DNA of 64,000 nucleotides from Liolophura sinensis. Its lineage: Eukaryota > Mollusca > Polyplacophora > Chitonida > Chitonidae. The first letter of the stretch is position 1. The number at the start of each line of letters is the position of its first letter. Positions 1-11,755 of the stretch are shown piece by piece. The translations under genes and the position numbers were made by a program. The notes beneath the pieces were generated by a model. The model saw only the letters and a program-made list of their open reading frames with translations. It had not been told where the DNA came from and searched no databases. The stretch is from the NCBI RefSeq assembly GCF_032854445.1, contig NC_088297.1:3721991-3785990 (forward strand), written 5' to 3'.

Positions 1-207
1 CACACTGTACCCTGTGGCTGCCACACACTGTACTCTGTGGCTGCCACACACTGTACTCTGTGGCTGCCACACTGTACCCTGTGGCTGCAACACAGTACTC
101 TGTGGCTGCGACACGGTACTCTGTGGCTGACGTACTGTACTCTGGCTTACCATACTCTGCGGCTGCCGCACGGTACTCCATGGCCTCTGCACGATTCTGC
201 ATGGCTC
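1..207. repeat. 21-bp degenerate minisatellite at window edge
   Basis: About ten diverging copies of a unit around TACTCTGTGGCTGC. Copies are near identical at the left edge and decay to the right (TACTCCATGGCC, TTCTGCATGGCT). The array enters from outside the window. Its open frame (60-242) is a by-product of the 21-bp period. Confidence 0.85.
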
Positions 208-260
208 TAACATGTATCAGTCCAATAGAATCTTTATGGTGAATAAATAGAAAATCTATG

Positions 261-357
261 TTGTATTTAACAGAATGTACTGCAATACCAGAGTATACTC
301 TAGAACCACTCAGTCAACAGGCATTCTGTTAAAATTAACAGATAAATTTTTTGAGTG
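261..357. mobile_element. MITE family M2, partial copy
   Basis: The right half of a palindromic element whose fuller copy is at 14873-15045. They share TTTAACAGAATGTACTGCAAT and the terminal stretch AACAGATAAATTTTTTGAGTG. No coding capacity. Confidence 0.6.
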
Positions 358-394
358 AACACCGCGTGACATTTTACACGACAGACTAACATCA

Positions 395-893
395 AACAGT
401 TTATAGATATCGCTTTTGTTTTTACATATTTTATATCTTACACCCAGACGACATTGAAAAATAAGTTTACATTTGTTTCAAGACGTTCTAATCTGAGCTT
501 AAAGGTATGACGTCATACAGCCTAGTACATGCACAGTAAACTTTTACATTTCCACGTCACTCAACAATAAGACATGACGTCATACATACGCAGCGTTGGC
601 GTATCTAGGTCAACTGCCTTGGCATAATCTTGCCGATGATTGGTCTAAAATGCAAGACCCCTATTAAGGGAGTACATCAGAATGGCAACATGAAATATGC
701 AGTTTTTGCCACATTTTCTTCAATTTTTGGGCTGGAATAGACTTTAACACCTTCGTCTTGGTGTTTGTTGTGTAACCCGATAGAGCTAAACCTTGTTTCG
801 TACCTCGTCAAATCCTTCGAATGCTTTATCGGGATATACAGGATTCAGCGGTATCTGGTTACACAACCGCGGCGTTAACCCCTAAAATAAATC
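395..893 (+). repeat. Dispersed repeat R1, copy A, with decayed terminal hairpin
   Basis: Collinear with 61213-61890 in the same orientation: TTTATAGATATCGCTT, CGTCACTCAAC, CATACATACG, GTATCTAGGTCAACTGC and the foldback starting TTAACACC. The hairpin at 744-877 has lost most of its right arm. This copy lacks the SINE that interrupts copy B, so it serves as the empty site. Confidence 0.75.
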
Positions 894-1246
894 ACAGATG
901 AAGGTTTTCGCATACATTAGGTCTTTATTCCCATTGGCTCTTATTTACCTAGAAAAGACATCAAAGGGTAGATTTTAAATCAGCTCTTAGAATGATGTCA
1001 CTGGCAAATCCGTCTGTGGAGTATGTCGTGCTTAGTGATTTGGTTCGCCACAGCTGCAATATCAAAGGCTAATTTATCTATCATATCTTATGTAAACAGA
1101 GATATTCCAACAAATCAACAAAGTAACAAATCATGTTACATGAACTTTGATATTTTAGTTTCAATTCAGACCTTCATATTCGGCTGCCAATGACATTTAC
1201 TACAATCCACCCATTTATAACTCTCAGTAAAAAAAAACATGGTCAC

Positions 1247-1437
1247 TTACACACAAAAAAACATTTGAGTTGAAAGCTACCACACCAACTTGCGTTGATT
1301 TAATTCAACACCGAAATGTGTTATCCCAACACAAGGATGTGTTAAATAAATGTGGAGTACACATATTTGTGTTACAAAATAATCAATCACAGACAAGTTT
1401 TTGTGTTGATACAACACAAGTGTTTTTTTGTGTGTAA
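1247..1437. mobile_element. MITE M3 with AT-rich terminal inverted repeats
   Basis: Ends TTACACACAAAAAAACA and its reverse complement TGTTTTTTTGTGTGTAA. Internal inverted motifs (TGTGTTG / CAACACA) continue the palindrome. About 190 bp and non-coding. Confidence 0.75.
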
Positions 1438-1744
1438 GCATGCACACATCCGGACAAAAAAAAATCGTAAAATATGTAAAACGGACATAAAAGCCGATAA
1501 CACGAAATTAGCACTGATCGAGTCGATCCAAACACGGCAACATTACTGACAGATTCTGTTACATTTTAACATTGTGTATTACCCCGTTACTACACAAGGT
1601 TTTATGGGCCCGTATAAACATCATACAGTTTCATTTCACCGCTCGGTTGATAAGAATCGTGGTAATAAATATGGAACAAAGTATCGATCTGGCAATGTTT
1701 AAAATACAGCGTTATAGGCCGTTATTATATGTAGTGGATCTGAC

Positions 1745-1776
<32 letters not shown>

Positions 1777-2751
1777 GTTACATCAGTAGGCTTAATAACA
1801 GACATTCGTAAACTATGCACCGTACCGGGAAAGGTCTGCCAGGATTATGTATCTCCGCTGCGCTTTGATTGCAAGTGATTTTTTAGTCAAATGTGACGAT
1901 TTTATTTAACACGATGCAGATACAGCCCCTGGTACGGTCATACACGGCAATGTCTTACTCCACGGAAATCAGTTCGTAGTCCATGAATGAGTTCCAGGTC
2001 AAATAACAATTAAACAAGGTATCTCAGTCGCGCTATGATTGCAACTGTTCATAATGGCATCATGCAGATGTAGTGAACATGGCTGCCTTTACGGTCCCTA
2101 GCCCCAGGTTAAGCTGTATTAGATACAGTTCCAAAATGACGAGCGTTACAGACCTTAACCGAACAGATTGGGATTCAAAAGTAACGGACAATCACGTCTT
2201 TCCCGTTATAACATGCCACGACAGAATAAAAGCCATATGGATTCCATACACAAAGTATTACTTTTTGCTCTAAAATGTCACCAAAAGCAAAACGTTGTTA
2301 CCCGTTATACATCTTACCGATGAGAGGTAATCTGATTTAAAAATTAAGTCACAAAGTAAGATTGCCATCTACATGAAACCTGCTTTCCTGCTTGACCTCA
2401 ATTTAGTTAACAAAGTCAGCAAAGACAAGTGCTTTAAACCGTTATCTGACCATGGCGACGAAAATCCTTCTATAGCTGCCTAGCTGTGACTTGGTTCGGA
2501 AAATCACAGAAACTGTGATAATCCAACTATCCGCTCAGCCATCCATGGAACCCCCAATGACATTTGTCTTTTAACATCCACTCCTTCGAAAAATAGATCC
2601 ACCTGTTTGAAGGTAAAGTGTATCGCTGATGTTCACATTAGTATAACTCACTGAAGTTGTAAAACGGTGTAAAATTCCCACCGATCAGATCCATACAGGG
2701 TAGCACTTTACCGAAAAGAACTGTTAAATTCTGACGTTATTGATAATCCAA
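1438..2751. other. Unassigned AT-rich sequence with one TA microsatellite
   Basis: A (TA)n run occupies 1745-1775. No other recognisable gene, splice-supported exon or repeat was seen; open frames of 65-79 codons look like chance. Confidence 0.5.
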
Positions 2752-2880
2752 TGATTGGCAGACCTTCCATCGTATGGCGGAGAGGAAGGCAGCATGAGGT
2801 GGACTTGAACACACAGCTACCGCATTAATGGGTGGCTGCTTTTTCATTGGCGTGCTAACCTCCTCGGCCACGGAACCGAG
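2752..2880 (-). mobile_element. SINE S1, 5' head only
   Basis: Minus-strand tRNA-like head with A-box-like TGGCCGAGGAGGTTAGC and B-box-like GTTCAAGTCC, then the start of the body. It abuts an oppositely oriented S1 copy at 2881. Confidence 0.8.
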
Positions 2881-3063
2881 TCCAGCTCATGCTGTCTTCT
2901 TCTCCGGCCGTATGTGGGAAGGCCTGCGGCCATCTGCGGATGGTCGTGGGTTTCCCCGGGCTCTGCCCTGTTTCCTTCTACCATAATGCTGGCCGCCGTC
3001 GTATAAGTGAATTATTCTTGAGTACGGCGTAAAACACCAATAAAATAAATAAATAAATAAATA
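2881..3063 (+). mobile_element. SINE S1, 5' truncated at B box
   Basis: Starts TCCAGCTCATGCTG, then the conserved body (GGTCGTGGGTTTCCCC, CCATAATGCTGGCCGCCGTC), ending GTAAAACACCAATAAAATAAA with an (AAAT)n tail. Confidence 0.9.
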
Positions 3064-3291
3064 AACAGAAGTGTTATATATGAGTGTTATAATGCTGAAT
3101 CTAACATCTCCAGTGGTAGTGATGAGAAAGAACAAGTATGTGTAATGTTATAAGATAACACTTCCGAACGTTTCGGAAATTTCACGTTTTGCAAGGTCGT
3201 TAAAAATATTGTTCTTCAAACATATGAATACGTATTAAATTGGTTGTACTTTAACACTCTCTTATTGTCAGATTAACACTTTTAGATTTTG

Positions 3292-3334
3292 TGGTCTTGA
3301 GTACGTCGTGAAACACCTATCAAAGAAATGAATA
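3292..3334 (+). mobile_element. SINE S1, 3' end fragment
   Basis: GTCTTGAGTACGTCGTGAAAC and CACCTATCAAAG match the last 40 bp of S1. An (AAAT)n run at 3713-3739 is separate. Confidence 0.5.
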
Positions 3335-3847
3335 ATCTAAATTTTAGGTGCAGATTATAAATCTGTCTATCATTTGAACATGCTGACAGTCATACTTCAC
3401 ACCATTTACCGTATGGTATCATTGTAACTACTGTCAAGATTTTAAGATCTGCGTTTTAAGAGTTTGGAGAAGCAGATGTTAAGTTTACTTTGGTTGATTT
3501 TACCAGGGTTCACTGACGCCCCAGGATAGATCGTTTTGTGATGGAAGCTGTGAACAGATGTACATATCTGTAAATATGTTCTGTAAATATGTACATCTAT
3601 CTGATCTGTTGTGACTATATTTACTGTAGAATATATGTACAAATAAAACCATAGAATGACCCAGGAACCTCTTATCACCAATTCGATGGTTAACTGTATG
3701 ATAACACTGATCAAATAAATAAATAAATAAATAAATAAGCATACAATCATTTAATGAAGAGTTAAAATAAGTCCTTATTCTGTGTTTCCATGGACATGCG
3801 ATTGCGTTTGTTATAACTCATGTGTTAATTCTTCCGAGAAGAATGGA

Positions 3848-4845
3848 GGTCCCGGAGGACCCCGGCTATCAGTAAGATTAGCCACCTCGACCCGGAGACC
3901 CCGGAGGCCCCAGCTGTCAGTAAGATTAGCACACTCATGTGAGTGGGAGGCTCCGAGGCTAACCACCTCAGCCCCGGAGGCCCCGGAGGCCCCGGAGGCC
4001 CCGGAGACCCCGTCCGTCAGTAAGATTAGCACACACATATGAGTGGGATGCTCCGAGGTTAACCACCTCGGCCCTGGAGACCCCGGAGACCCCAGCTGTC
4101 AGTAAGATTAGCACACAAATATGAGTGGGAGGCTCCGAGGTTAACCACCTCGGCCTCGGAGGCCCCAGAGACCCTAGCTGTCAGTTAGATTAGCACACAC
4201 ATATGAGTGAGAGGCTCCCAGGCTAGCTACCTCGTCCCCGGAGGCCCCCGGAGACCACCGCTGTCAGCAAGATTAGCACACACATATGAGTGGGAGGCTC
4301 CGAGGTTAACCACCTCGGCCCTGGAGGCCCCAGAGACCCTAGCTGTCAGTTAGATTAGCACACACATATGAGTGAGAGGCTCCCAGGCCAGCTACCTCGT
4401 CCCCGGAGGCCCCGGAGGCCCCAGCTGTCAGTTAGATTAGCACACTCATATGAGCGAAAGGCTCCCAGGCTAGATACCTCGTTCCCGGAGGCCCCGGGGA
4501 CCACGGCTGTCAGTTAGATTAGCACACACATATGAGTGAAAGGCTCCCAGGCTAGCTACCTCGGCCCTGGAGGCCCCGGAGGCCGCGTCTGTCAGTAAGA
4601 TTAGCACACACATATAAGTGAGAGGCTCCCAGGCTAGCTACTTCGGCCCCGGAGTCCCCATCTGTCAATAAGATTAGCACACTCATATGAGTGAGACGCT
4701 CCCAGGCTAACCATCTCAGCCCTGGAGGCCCCGGAGACCCCAGCTGTCGGTAAGATTAGCACACACATATGAGTGAGAGGCTCCCAGGCTAGCTACCTCG
4801 TTCCCGGAGGCCCCGGGGACCACGGCTGTCAGTAAGATTAGCACA
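3848..4845. repeat. GC-rich ~83-bp minisatellite, about 12 copies
   Basis: Each unit has a GC-rich part made of GGAGGCCCC steps and an AT-richer part GTCAGTAAGATTAGCACAC followed by ATATGAGTG. Spacing between GATTAGCACA motifs is 80-86 bp, with one shorter unit near 4600-4663. The first units are irregular. Strong base-composition contrast with the AT-rich flanks. Confidence 0.92.
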
Positions 4846-5253
4846 TAATATATGCTTGATCTAAATATTAATATATATTGTTCTGAAATAAAATATTATT
4901 TTTATTTCTCGCATGAGGGTCACCCGTATTTTTCCTTAATACCGGTAAATACATTCTCTGTCGTAAAGCGTCTCACATTTTTTAGCGCTGGTGTACTACC
5001 CCAAAGACAGCCTCATGACCTGAAAATGAAGGTCAATCTGGATAGTTGGACATTGTACTGGGGCACTTCACTGCTAAAGAGAAATCCATTTTTTAGAAAA
5101 TTTAGACAGCTTCTTTTTTATCCCAGATAATAGATATCTGTGTATCTTGTATATGCCGGAACGAAGTGCCTACGGCCGTTATTCACTTAAATTCACATTT
5201 GTGTCGTTCTAATTATGTTATGAAAAGCTTCTCGTGTTTATTAACTACTTGAC

Positions 5254-5445
5254 ATGTCACCGCGACCAGTGTATTTTATGTTTATGATTTTATTGATTGC
5301 ATTTTTTAACGGTCTCAACGGGTGCTATCTTTTCTCCGCCGTGTCAACGACCGCTAAATACACAGATGAATTTGTGTCTAATAAAACTGCCTGGGATACC
5401 AGAGAGAAACACAATGTCCGTAAACAGCGCCGACAGATCCACTAA
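5254..5445 (+). CDS. Possible small secreted peptide, unproven
   Basis: A 63-codon ATG frame. It begins MSPRPVYFMFMILLIAFF, which looks like a signal peptide (short polar start, then about 15 hydrophobic residues, small residues near N-G-L-N-G), followed by a polar tail with basic pairs (RKQRR). No family is recognised, no exon structure is evident, and the region lies between repeats. It could be chance: an isolated AT-rich frame of this size is not rare in 64 kb. Confidence 0.15.
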   Translation: MSPRPVYFMFMILLIAFFNGLNGCYLFSAVSTTAKYTDEFVSNKTAWDTREKHNVRKQRRQIH

Positions 5446-5679
5446 GGCCTATCAGTGACGGTTGTGGATGTAGGCATTACACTCAACGCGTTGAGTGTAC
5501 GCTTCTTCGGCGACTACGACACATCAGAAAGCGTGTCGTATTCTAGCTGCTCACTACAATTCAGTTGCATTGTTTGCTGGTAGGGACCAGTGGCATTTGA
5601 TAAAGCCCAGTCAAATAGAAAATTGTATGCACTGGATTCCGGAGCTTTATCCAGTACTGGGTTATACTCTACTATGTTA

Positions 5680-6042
5680 CACTTAACAATTTTTCAGTCA
5701 TATGACGACCAGGAGTCATTAGGTGTTTGTACATGTACATGCTGAGTTTTCTTGTGGCAGGGCGAGTCCATGCTGTCAAAGTGCTGCCACCACTGAAGTA
5801 TCATACCGAAGACACCAGACATGATAACCCTCCAAGTCACATTATACTGACACTAGGTTTTATTTAACCAGTCCTGTTTCCTTGCTCTAAACTCTCAGTA
5901 CTGTGCGTCAAGCGAGGCAGAAACGGGTAGCATTATTTTTAGATTTTTGGTGCGAACCAACATGGGTTTGATCTCGATTTCATCCCGGGTCTCACGACTT
6001 CAAGGAGGACGCTCTAACTATTAGGCAACCAAAGCGGCCCTC
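5680..6042 (-). mobile_element. SINE S2
   Basis: On the minus strand the head reads TTGGTTGCCTAATAGTTAGAG (A-box region), with TGAAGTCGTGAGACCCGGGA (B-box region) after it. The body contains GGTGTCTTCGGTATGATAC. It ends with the shared 3' end ATATGACTGAAAAATTGTTAAG. The middle (about 5830-5940) diverges from the other copies. Confidence 0.75.
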
Positions 6043-6044
6043 CA

Positions 6045-6045
<1 letters not shown>

Positions 6046-6121
<76 letters not shown>
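6046..6121. repeat. (TA)n microsatellite, about 38 repeats
   Basis: Uninterrupted TA dinucleotide run directly abutting the 5' side of the S2 SINE. Confidence 0.97.
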
Positions 6122-6125
<4 letters not shown>

Positions 6126-6499
6126 AGCCATATCTTAAACCCTTATCAGGTACTACTCATACTGGACAGGGCTGGATAGTTAAATAAAAGCCGGCCAATA
6201 TAAGACGCAGTAAACATCGACAAATACTTAGGATCAGTCCTTTGAATCAGCCATACTAAGTGAGTTCGCTATAAAATATGGATGTGTTTGTCTGCCCAAC
6301 ACGCCACTTGCCTTCGCAGAGCGCGAGCCGTTTACCTTTTGTAGTTTTATACCTGAGGTCGTGAAATCACCCATCAAAGGGACGAGCTAAATTGACTTGA
6401 CCAGAGGCTGTAGCATATCAGACAATTTGTTCCTTTATTTCACTGGTGTTCAATGTTTTCTCTTTTATATGAGTGAAGAAACGAGAAAACTCGTGCCAT

Positions 6500-6665
6500 T
6501 CACCGTATACCCTTTTTCTTTACGTATTTCATTGTTGTTTCACGCCTTATTCGCTTAAACGATTAGGGCAAGTTTAATGAAAGGACAATACCGAAGCGAC
6601 TGGGGTAAACCACCGACATTTGGCAAGTTACTGACTTACGTATGTGCACGCCATACGGAGATAGT
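6500..6665 (-). mobile_element. S1-related SINE (S1b), degraded
   Basis: TGTTTCACGCCTTATTC on the plus strand matches the S1 3' end, and GGTAAACCACCGACATTTGG with CAAGTTACTGAC matches copies near 62050-62100 and 62362-62420. The body differs from S1, so it is treated as a sister subfamily. Confidence 0.45.
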
Positions 6666-7717
6666 GGAGAACTAGTTATCTCCATCGAACGACTGCGCAA
6701 ACGGTCAAGTGTATACAACGTAACGAACGCGACAATTCTGTATATCTGATAGGGGCAATAATTGACAAGGGTAGGCTATGCGAAACTCCGACGTTAAAAT
6801 GGTACTTAAAAGTGAGACTAAAAAGACGGACAAGTGAGATTAACTGCACAGCAAAATTTGATTGAACAAATATTGCATATATTGCAAATATTAAAGATAA
6901 TTTCAGGCCCTTTGTTCACCGTGCCCACGCTAGCCGCACTGAAAAATGATCCCAGGCCACTTGTTAACGTTGTCCATTGTATCTTCTCTGAATGATTACC
7001 CCCAAATCCCTTATTCACCTTGTCCACTGTACCGTCATCATGACACGAAATATTCTTGGAAAGGTATTCTTCGGTAACTGGAAAAAAACCTTACGTACTG
7101 AGCATGTGCTAACTAAACATTATGGCGATCGAGCAGTTTGATGAAACCCCTCATACAAGGCCTGGCTTCCAGCTACCTGTGGTAAATACATCACATAAAG
7201 AGCGCACCACAAGGTTACTGACATAATTATTGTTCAGGAAATTGAAAGTTATATGTAAAGATATTTATCATTCACCGCAGAATTTTTAGTGATGCATATT
7301 GATTACAAAAATGTAGAAGTCATCGAAGAATGATTTTATTTGAAACATTCTATGCAAAAAAAAAAAACGTGACTACAAGAGGCTCCTCCTCATTGCTGAT
7401 ATGTTTAAATTTATTTTAAAAGCCAAGGGCTGTGTATCCATCCTGTTGGATATATGGTCGCCACGTTGGATATATGAATAGTTGAAATCAAAGCGCAACG
7501 GAGATACACAACTTTCAGTTAAGGCTTTACAAACCGTGAACTCTAGTATTTGCAAGCCAAATTGGCAGAAGGCGACAGTATCCATGAAAACGGTCTTGCA
7601 AGCGATGTCCAGTGAGATATGGTCTGCTACACCGGCAAGGATAGGACGCACGGGCTGAAATTGTCATTAAGCCTGGAGCGAGCAACCAAAAAGGGTCTCC
7701 TGCTCGTTCGGACGATA
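6666..7717. other. Unassigned sequence
   Basis: No supported gene. A poly(A) run lies at 7355-7367. Overlapping frames of 69-95 codons on both strands at 7373-7906 partly read through the S1 copy and are rejected. Confidence 0.4.
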
Positions 7718-7950
7718 GAGATTGCTTCCGTAGCCAGGTGGTTATCGTGCCAGCGCGGCGCAATGACCCCCGAGCCTCTCACCAATGCGGTCGCCTTGAG
7801 TTCAAGTCCAGTTCCTGCTGGCTTCCTCTTCGGTCGTACTTGCGAAGGCCTACCAGCAACCTACCTGGTTTGTTCCCACCATATAAAACTGACCGCCGTT
7901 GTATAAGTGAAATATTCTTGGGCATGGCGTAAAACACCAATGAAATAAAT
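7718..7950 (+). mobile_element. SINE S1, near full length
   Basis: Head with TCCGTAGCCAGGTGGTTATC, B-box GAGTTCAAGTCCAG, a shortened body missing the GGGCTCTGCC segment, then GTGAAATATTCTTGGGCATG and GCGTAAAACACCAATGAAAT. Confidence 0.85.
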
Positions 7951-8845
7951 AGATCAAGATTATGTCATGGCGCATGTCGTGCATGTAATTAGTTAGGTGC
8001 GGTGGTTTAGTCCGTTATCCTCCGTTCCATTAACCTGACCGCCGCAACATACCTACCAAATTCTTGAAGTTCAGCGTTGAACAAGAAGCAAGTATAAGTA
8101 ATACTCATATCACGATCACATGATCAAGAGAGATTTTACCACTGGCAAATATTACAGGAATACAGTGTTCCTTTGACTGTACGATGGTGGAAATTGCAGT
8201 TTGCTGAGCTGGACGTTCGCGCTGTTGGAGTGCATTCTAGTTTACTATGTGCTCTAGCATTCCTGATGATATACTTTTGTTTAGAATTAAACAGCCTTTA
8301 TCGGTAGTTATTTCATTGTTTCTAAAAAGAAATTTCATTTTTACCATGGCGGTCATGCAGTTTTATGGGTGGGGGATGCCGTCGAGCCTTACGGACGAAC
8401 TTTCCCATATGTGACCTACAGATATGTGCACTACATTGGTGTTGGAAAAATGGACACATGTTTATCAAAATCGCAAAACTTATGTTAAAACTTCAAGCCC
8501 TACTGCAATTCAAATGTTTCGTTCCAAGAAGTTTAAAATTTGAATACAGGTTGTTAACTTCAGAACACTGACCCAACCAGTATTTGAGTGCTTACCTGAT
8601 CTGAGTTTGGCACTTCCAATTTATGACTTTAGCATTATATTGCTTAATAAATACAATGCGATCTTTGAGTTAAGTCAAAATTTCAGTCATGAAACTTAGT
8701 ATGTTCGTATCCGTTATTTTAGCTGAAATATCTTTTACGGTAACTTACCCAAAATTTAGGTTGTAAAGCAATATGTTGACCTTGTTACGTAAGAACTTTT
8801 GAGTGATTTGCAATTTTGCTTCAGACTAAGATCGATTAGTGATCC

Positions 8846-9074
8846 AGGGGCCCAGGGTCGATTCCACAAAGTCATTTCTGACTTAAGTCAAAATTTGAAA
8901 TACGATCTCATAACTTAATATTTGGGCTTTAGAAATTAAAAGCTTGTCTCCCCTTCAGCAATGTTATCTTAAGACAAATCTATCCAAAATTTAACTTCCG
9001 CTACCAAAAACTAAGCATCAAAAAGTTTTAAAATTTTGACTTCACTCAAAAGGCCTTGTGGAATCGGCGCCAGG
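8846..9074. mobile_element. MITE M8 with ~20-bp terminal inverted repeats
   Basis: The left end GGCCCAGGGTCGATTCCACA is inverted at the right end (TGTGGAATCGGCGCC). AGTCAAAATT motifs sit just inside both ends. A 54-bp tandem array starts within 2 bp of its right end. Confidence 0.75.
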
Positions 9075-9075
9075 T

Positions 9076-9462
9076 CATTAACTGACCGCTTATTGCTCTC
9101 ACAGCTCCACGAACATTAAGATTTGTAATCATTAACTGACCGCTTATTGCTCTCACAGCTCCACGAACATTAAGATTTGTAATCATTAACTGACCGCTTA
9201 TTGCTCTCACAGCTCCACGAACATTAAGATTTGTAATCATTAACTGACCGCTTATTGCTCTCACAGCTCCACGAACATTAAGATTTGTAATCATTAACTG
9301 ACCGCTTATTGCTCTCACAACTCCACGAACATTAAGATTTGTAATCATTAACTGACCGCTTATTGCTCTCACAGCTCCACGAACATTAAGATTTGTAATC
9401 ATTAACTGACCGCTTATTGCTCTCACAGCTCCACGAACATTAAGATTTGTAATCACTAACTG
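9076..9462. repeat. 54-bp minisatellite, seven near-identical copies
   Basis: The unit begins CATTAACTGACCGCTTATTG and ends AAGATTTGTAAT. By eye only one base differs among the seven copies (CACAACTCC in the fifth). The period is 18 codons, so the minus strand stays open for 141 codons; I do not regard this as a gene. Confidence 0.95.
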
Positions 9463-10346
9463 GACATACATTTTATAAATCTGTTTGAAGTACGTAGCAA
9501 TCCAATTTATTTCATTATCGACATTCTGACGTTGACGTCTAATACGTGTGACAAACAGTCATGCTCTGGAGACCACGATGTTATCCGTAGTCAACAATTG
9601 ACATTAAACCTCTTCTATATTGACCTTATCGCTTGTCGATCAAATCGACCAGAATCGGAGTGCATGTTTGATAATGCATTAACACTTCAAAAAGTAGACG
9701 TATACATTTGACGTATTCATTTGATCTTGGATAAAAAAAACAGTCCACAAAAGAAAGGCCGGCTTTCATAAGACCGCATGGGATTATTCTTTGATCCATT
9801 GTAAACAAAAGGTAAGAACCTAAAGACGATTTCAGCCCCACGCCAATAGTTAATCCCATTTGTTGGTCGCATTATGCTTTTTACTTGGATCTGTGATCTT
9901 TGGGATTGCGTTTTATAAAAAATGAACGGAAATGTCAGGCTTTACGACTTACACGCAAAGCGGTAGATGTTAATATTTTCTCTGCACGCAGCAAAACGCA
10001 AAAATCTGTCCACGGTCGATGCGTTCGTTTCTACATTATACTGTGAGCGTTAACTACAGCAGTCGTGTGCCACACCCATAAAGGACACTCTAAAATCCAG
10101 AATGAGATGTCCGTTCGTCATCATAAACAGATAAAAGTTCCATCATAAACAGCCTGCCTTATAGCATGGTACACGATATGAATGCTGATTTCACTCAGTC
10201 GCCTAGGGCATTGACACTGTTGACTGCTTCTCTTTGCATGGTTCCGTTTGAAACCTAAATACAAGTTTGATCTAATGCACAAAAGATTTTCTGTTGAGAT
10301 TTGACCATGGAGGACAAAATAAACAGCTAGAAATGTCATTTAAACA
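9463..10346. other. Unassigned sequence
   Basis: No repeat family, splice-supported exon or RNA gene was recognised. Confidence 0.4.
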
Positions 10347-10558
10347 GCTTCTATGGCCTAATGGTTGTGTCCGCCTTGAAGTCGGGAGACCTGGGATCAA
10401 ATTCGGGTTGGGCCATACCAAAAACCAAAAGTTGTGCCTGTGTCGTATCTGGTGTCTTCGGCATGATACTTCAGTGACGAGCAGCGCTTTGGCGGTTTGG
10501 ACTCGCCCTGCTAGAAGAAGACACAGTATAAGTACACACACCTAATGACTCCTCGTCG
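10347..10558 (+). mobile_element. SINE S2, 3' truncated
   Basis: Head CTATGGCCTAATGGTTGTG, B-box region GACCTGGGATCAAATTCGGG, body GTGTCTTCGGCATGATACTT and CTAGAAGAAGACACAG, ending soon after ATGACTCCTCGTCG. Confidence 0.8.
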
Positions 10559-11089
10559 CCATCTGATTGTCTGCGTCACTGGACAACTGCATGCTCTTGA
10601 ACTGCCAAGTGTTTATGATTTCCCAATGCGACCTAATTGGCCAAGGGCCTGACAATCGCAGAGAGCTATAGCGCTTCAGCATCCGAGCCCACAAGAGCCC
10701 TCTGACTTTTTCAAGGTTGCACGATATTACGATCGACAAAACTAAAAAAGATTACGGTCATGGAAATTACATGTATATACCTGATCTTTTTATGAAGTTA
10801 AGGTGATATATTACTTCCATGAATCAAATCTTTATGGATTCACTATTCTACTACGACTGAATGCCTGAATTTGTTACAAATGCAGAACTAAAAGTGTCGC
10901 CTTATAATAATACCTGTATGGGATCTGAAGTCACCAGATGCTGGGATCGAACCATGAACCCCGCTTTTGGCGAACTAGTGGAACTTTTATTCTATCGAAC
11001 AGAAAGATTTAATTAACTCGTGTTTGTTCTACAGAAACTTCAACTTGGCAAACGCTGAATACGGCACACGTTAATCTAGTCACGTTGAG

Positions 11090-11172
11090 AGTCATTGTTG
11101 AGAGGAAACCGGACAGAGTCCGGGGGTAAAAACCATGACTATCAGCAGGTTGTGGTAGACCTTCCTACACAC
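11090..11172 (-). mobile_element. SINE S1 fragment
   Basis: GAGAGGAAACCGGACAGAGTC and ATCAGCAGGTTG match the S1 body in reverse. Both ends are missing. Confidence 0.6.
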
Positions 11173-11439
11173 GTCATTTGAATGAGAGATTACGCAACGT
11201 AATAGACACCTAACATTACTATTACATTCCCACCAAGCCAGCAAAACTCAAAGATGACGTTGTCAAATACCTACCTAGAATGACCAACAGGACAGACTTT
11301 ACCCCGTAAAAGCATGTAAAATCTTTACTCCGGGTAACTGTCAAGGCTGATCAAAGGAAAGGAAGACTCTGGAACCTACCGTAAATGTCTTAACATAATA
11401 TCGTACATACAATTTTATTCTCAGCCAATTCCTCCATCA

Positions 11440-11755
11440 CCAAGAGTCGAAGACTGAGTGATTGAGTGCTTGGGGTTTAACGTCATACTTAACAATTTTC
11501 CAGTCACATGACGACGAATGAATTCTTAGAGTGCATGTAATGTGCCTCCTTGTTTCCACAGCTCTTTTATCTAATGTTTCACCGAGCGGACTTATCCTCG
11601 TTGCACTTCCACTTAATGCTGAACGCCAGGCGATGAACGCTACAGCTTTTTCTTTTAAGGTCTTAGGTGTGACCCCGCCCATGACTGAACCTGGATCTAC
11701 CTCCCTCGAAGCGGACGCTTACCCCAATTGAGCCATCGGAGCCGGTATTCGACGA
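11440..11755 (-). mobile_element. SINE S3
   Basis: On the plus strand it runs from the 3' end (GGGGTTTAACGTCATACTTA, AATTTTCCAGTCACATGACG) through CTCTTTTATCTAATG to the body GGTCTTAGGTGTGACCC and a tRNA-like head. The 3' end is shared with S2, but the body is different. Confidence 0.8.

Noticed and set aside
10900-10990. B-box-like GGTTCGATCCCAGC on the minus strand
   Set aside because: No A box or recognisable SINE body around it; an isolated motif is not enough.
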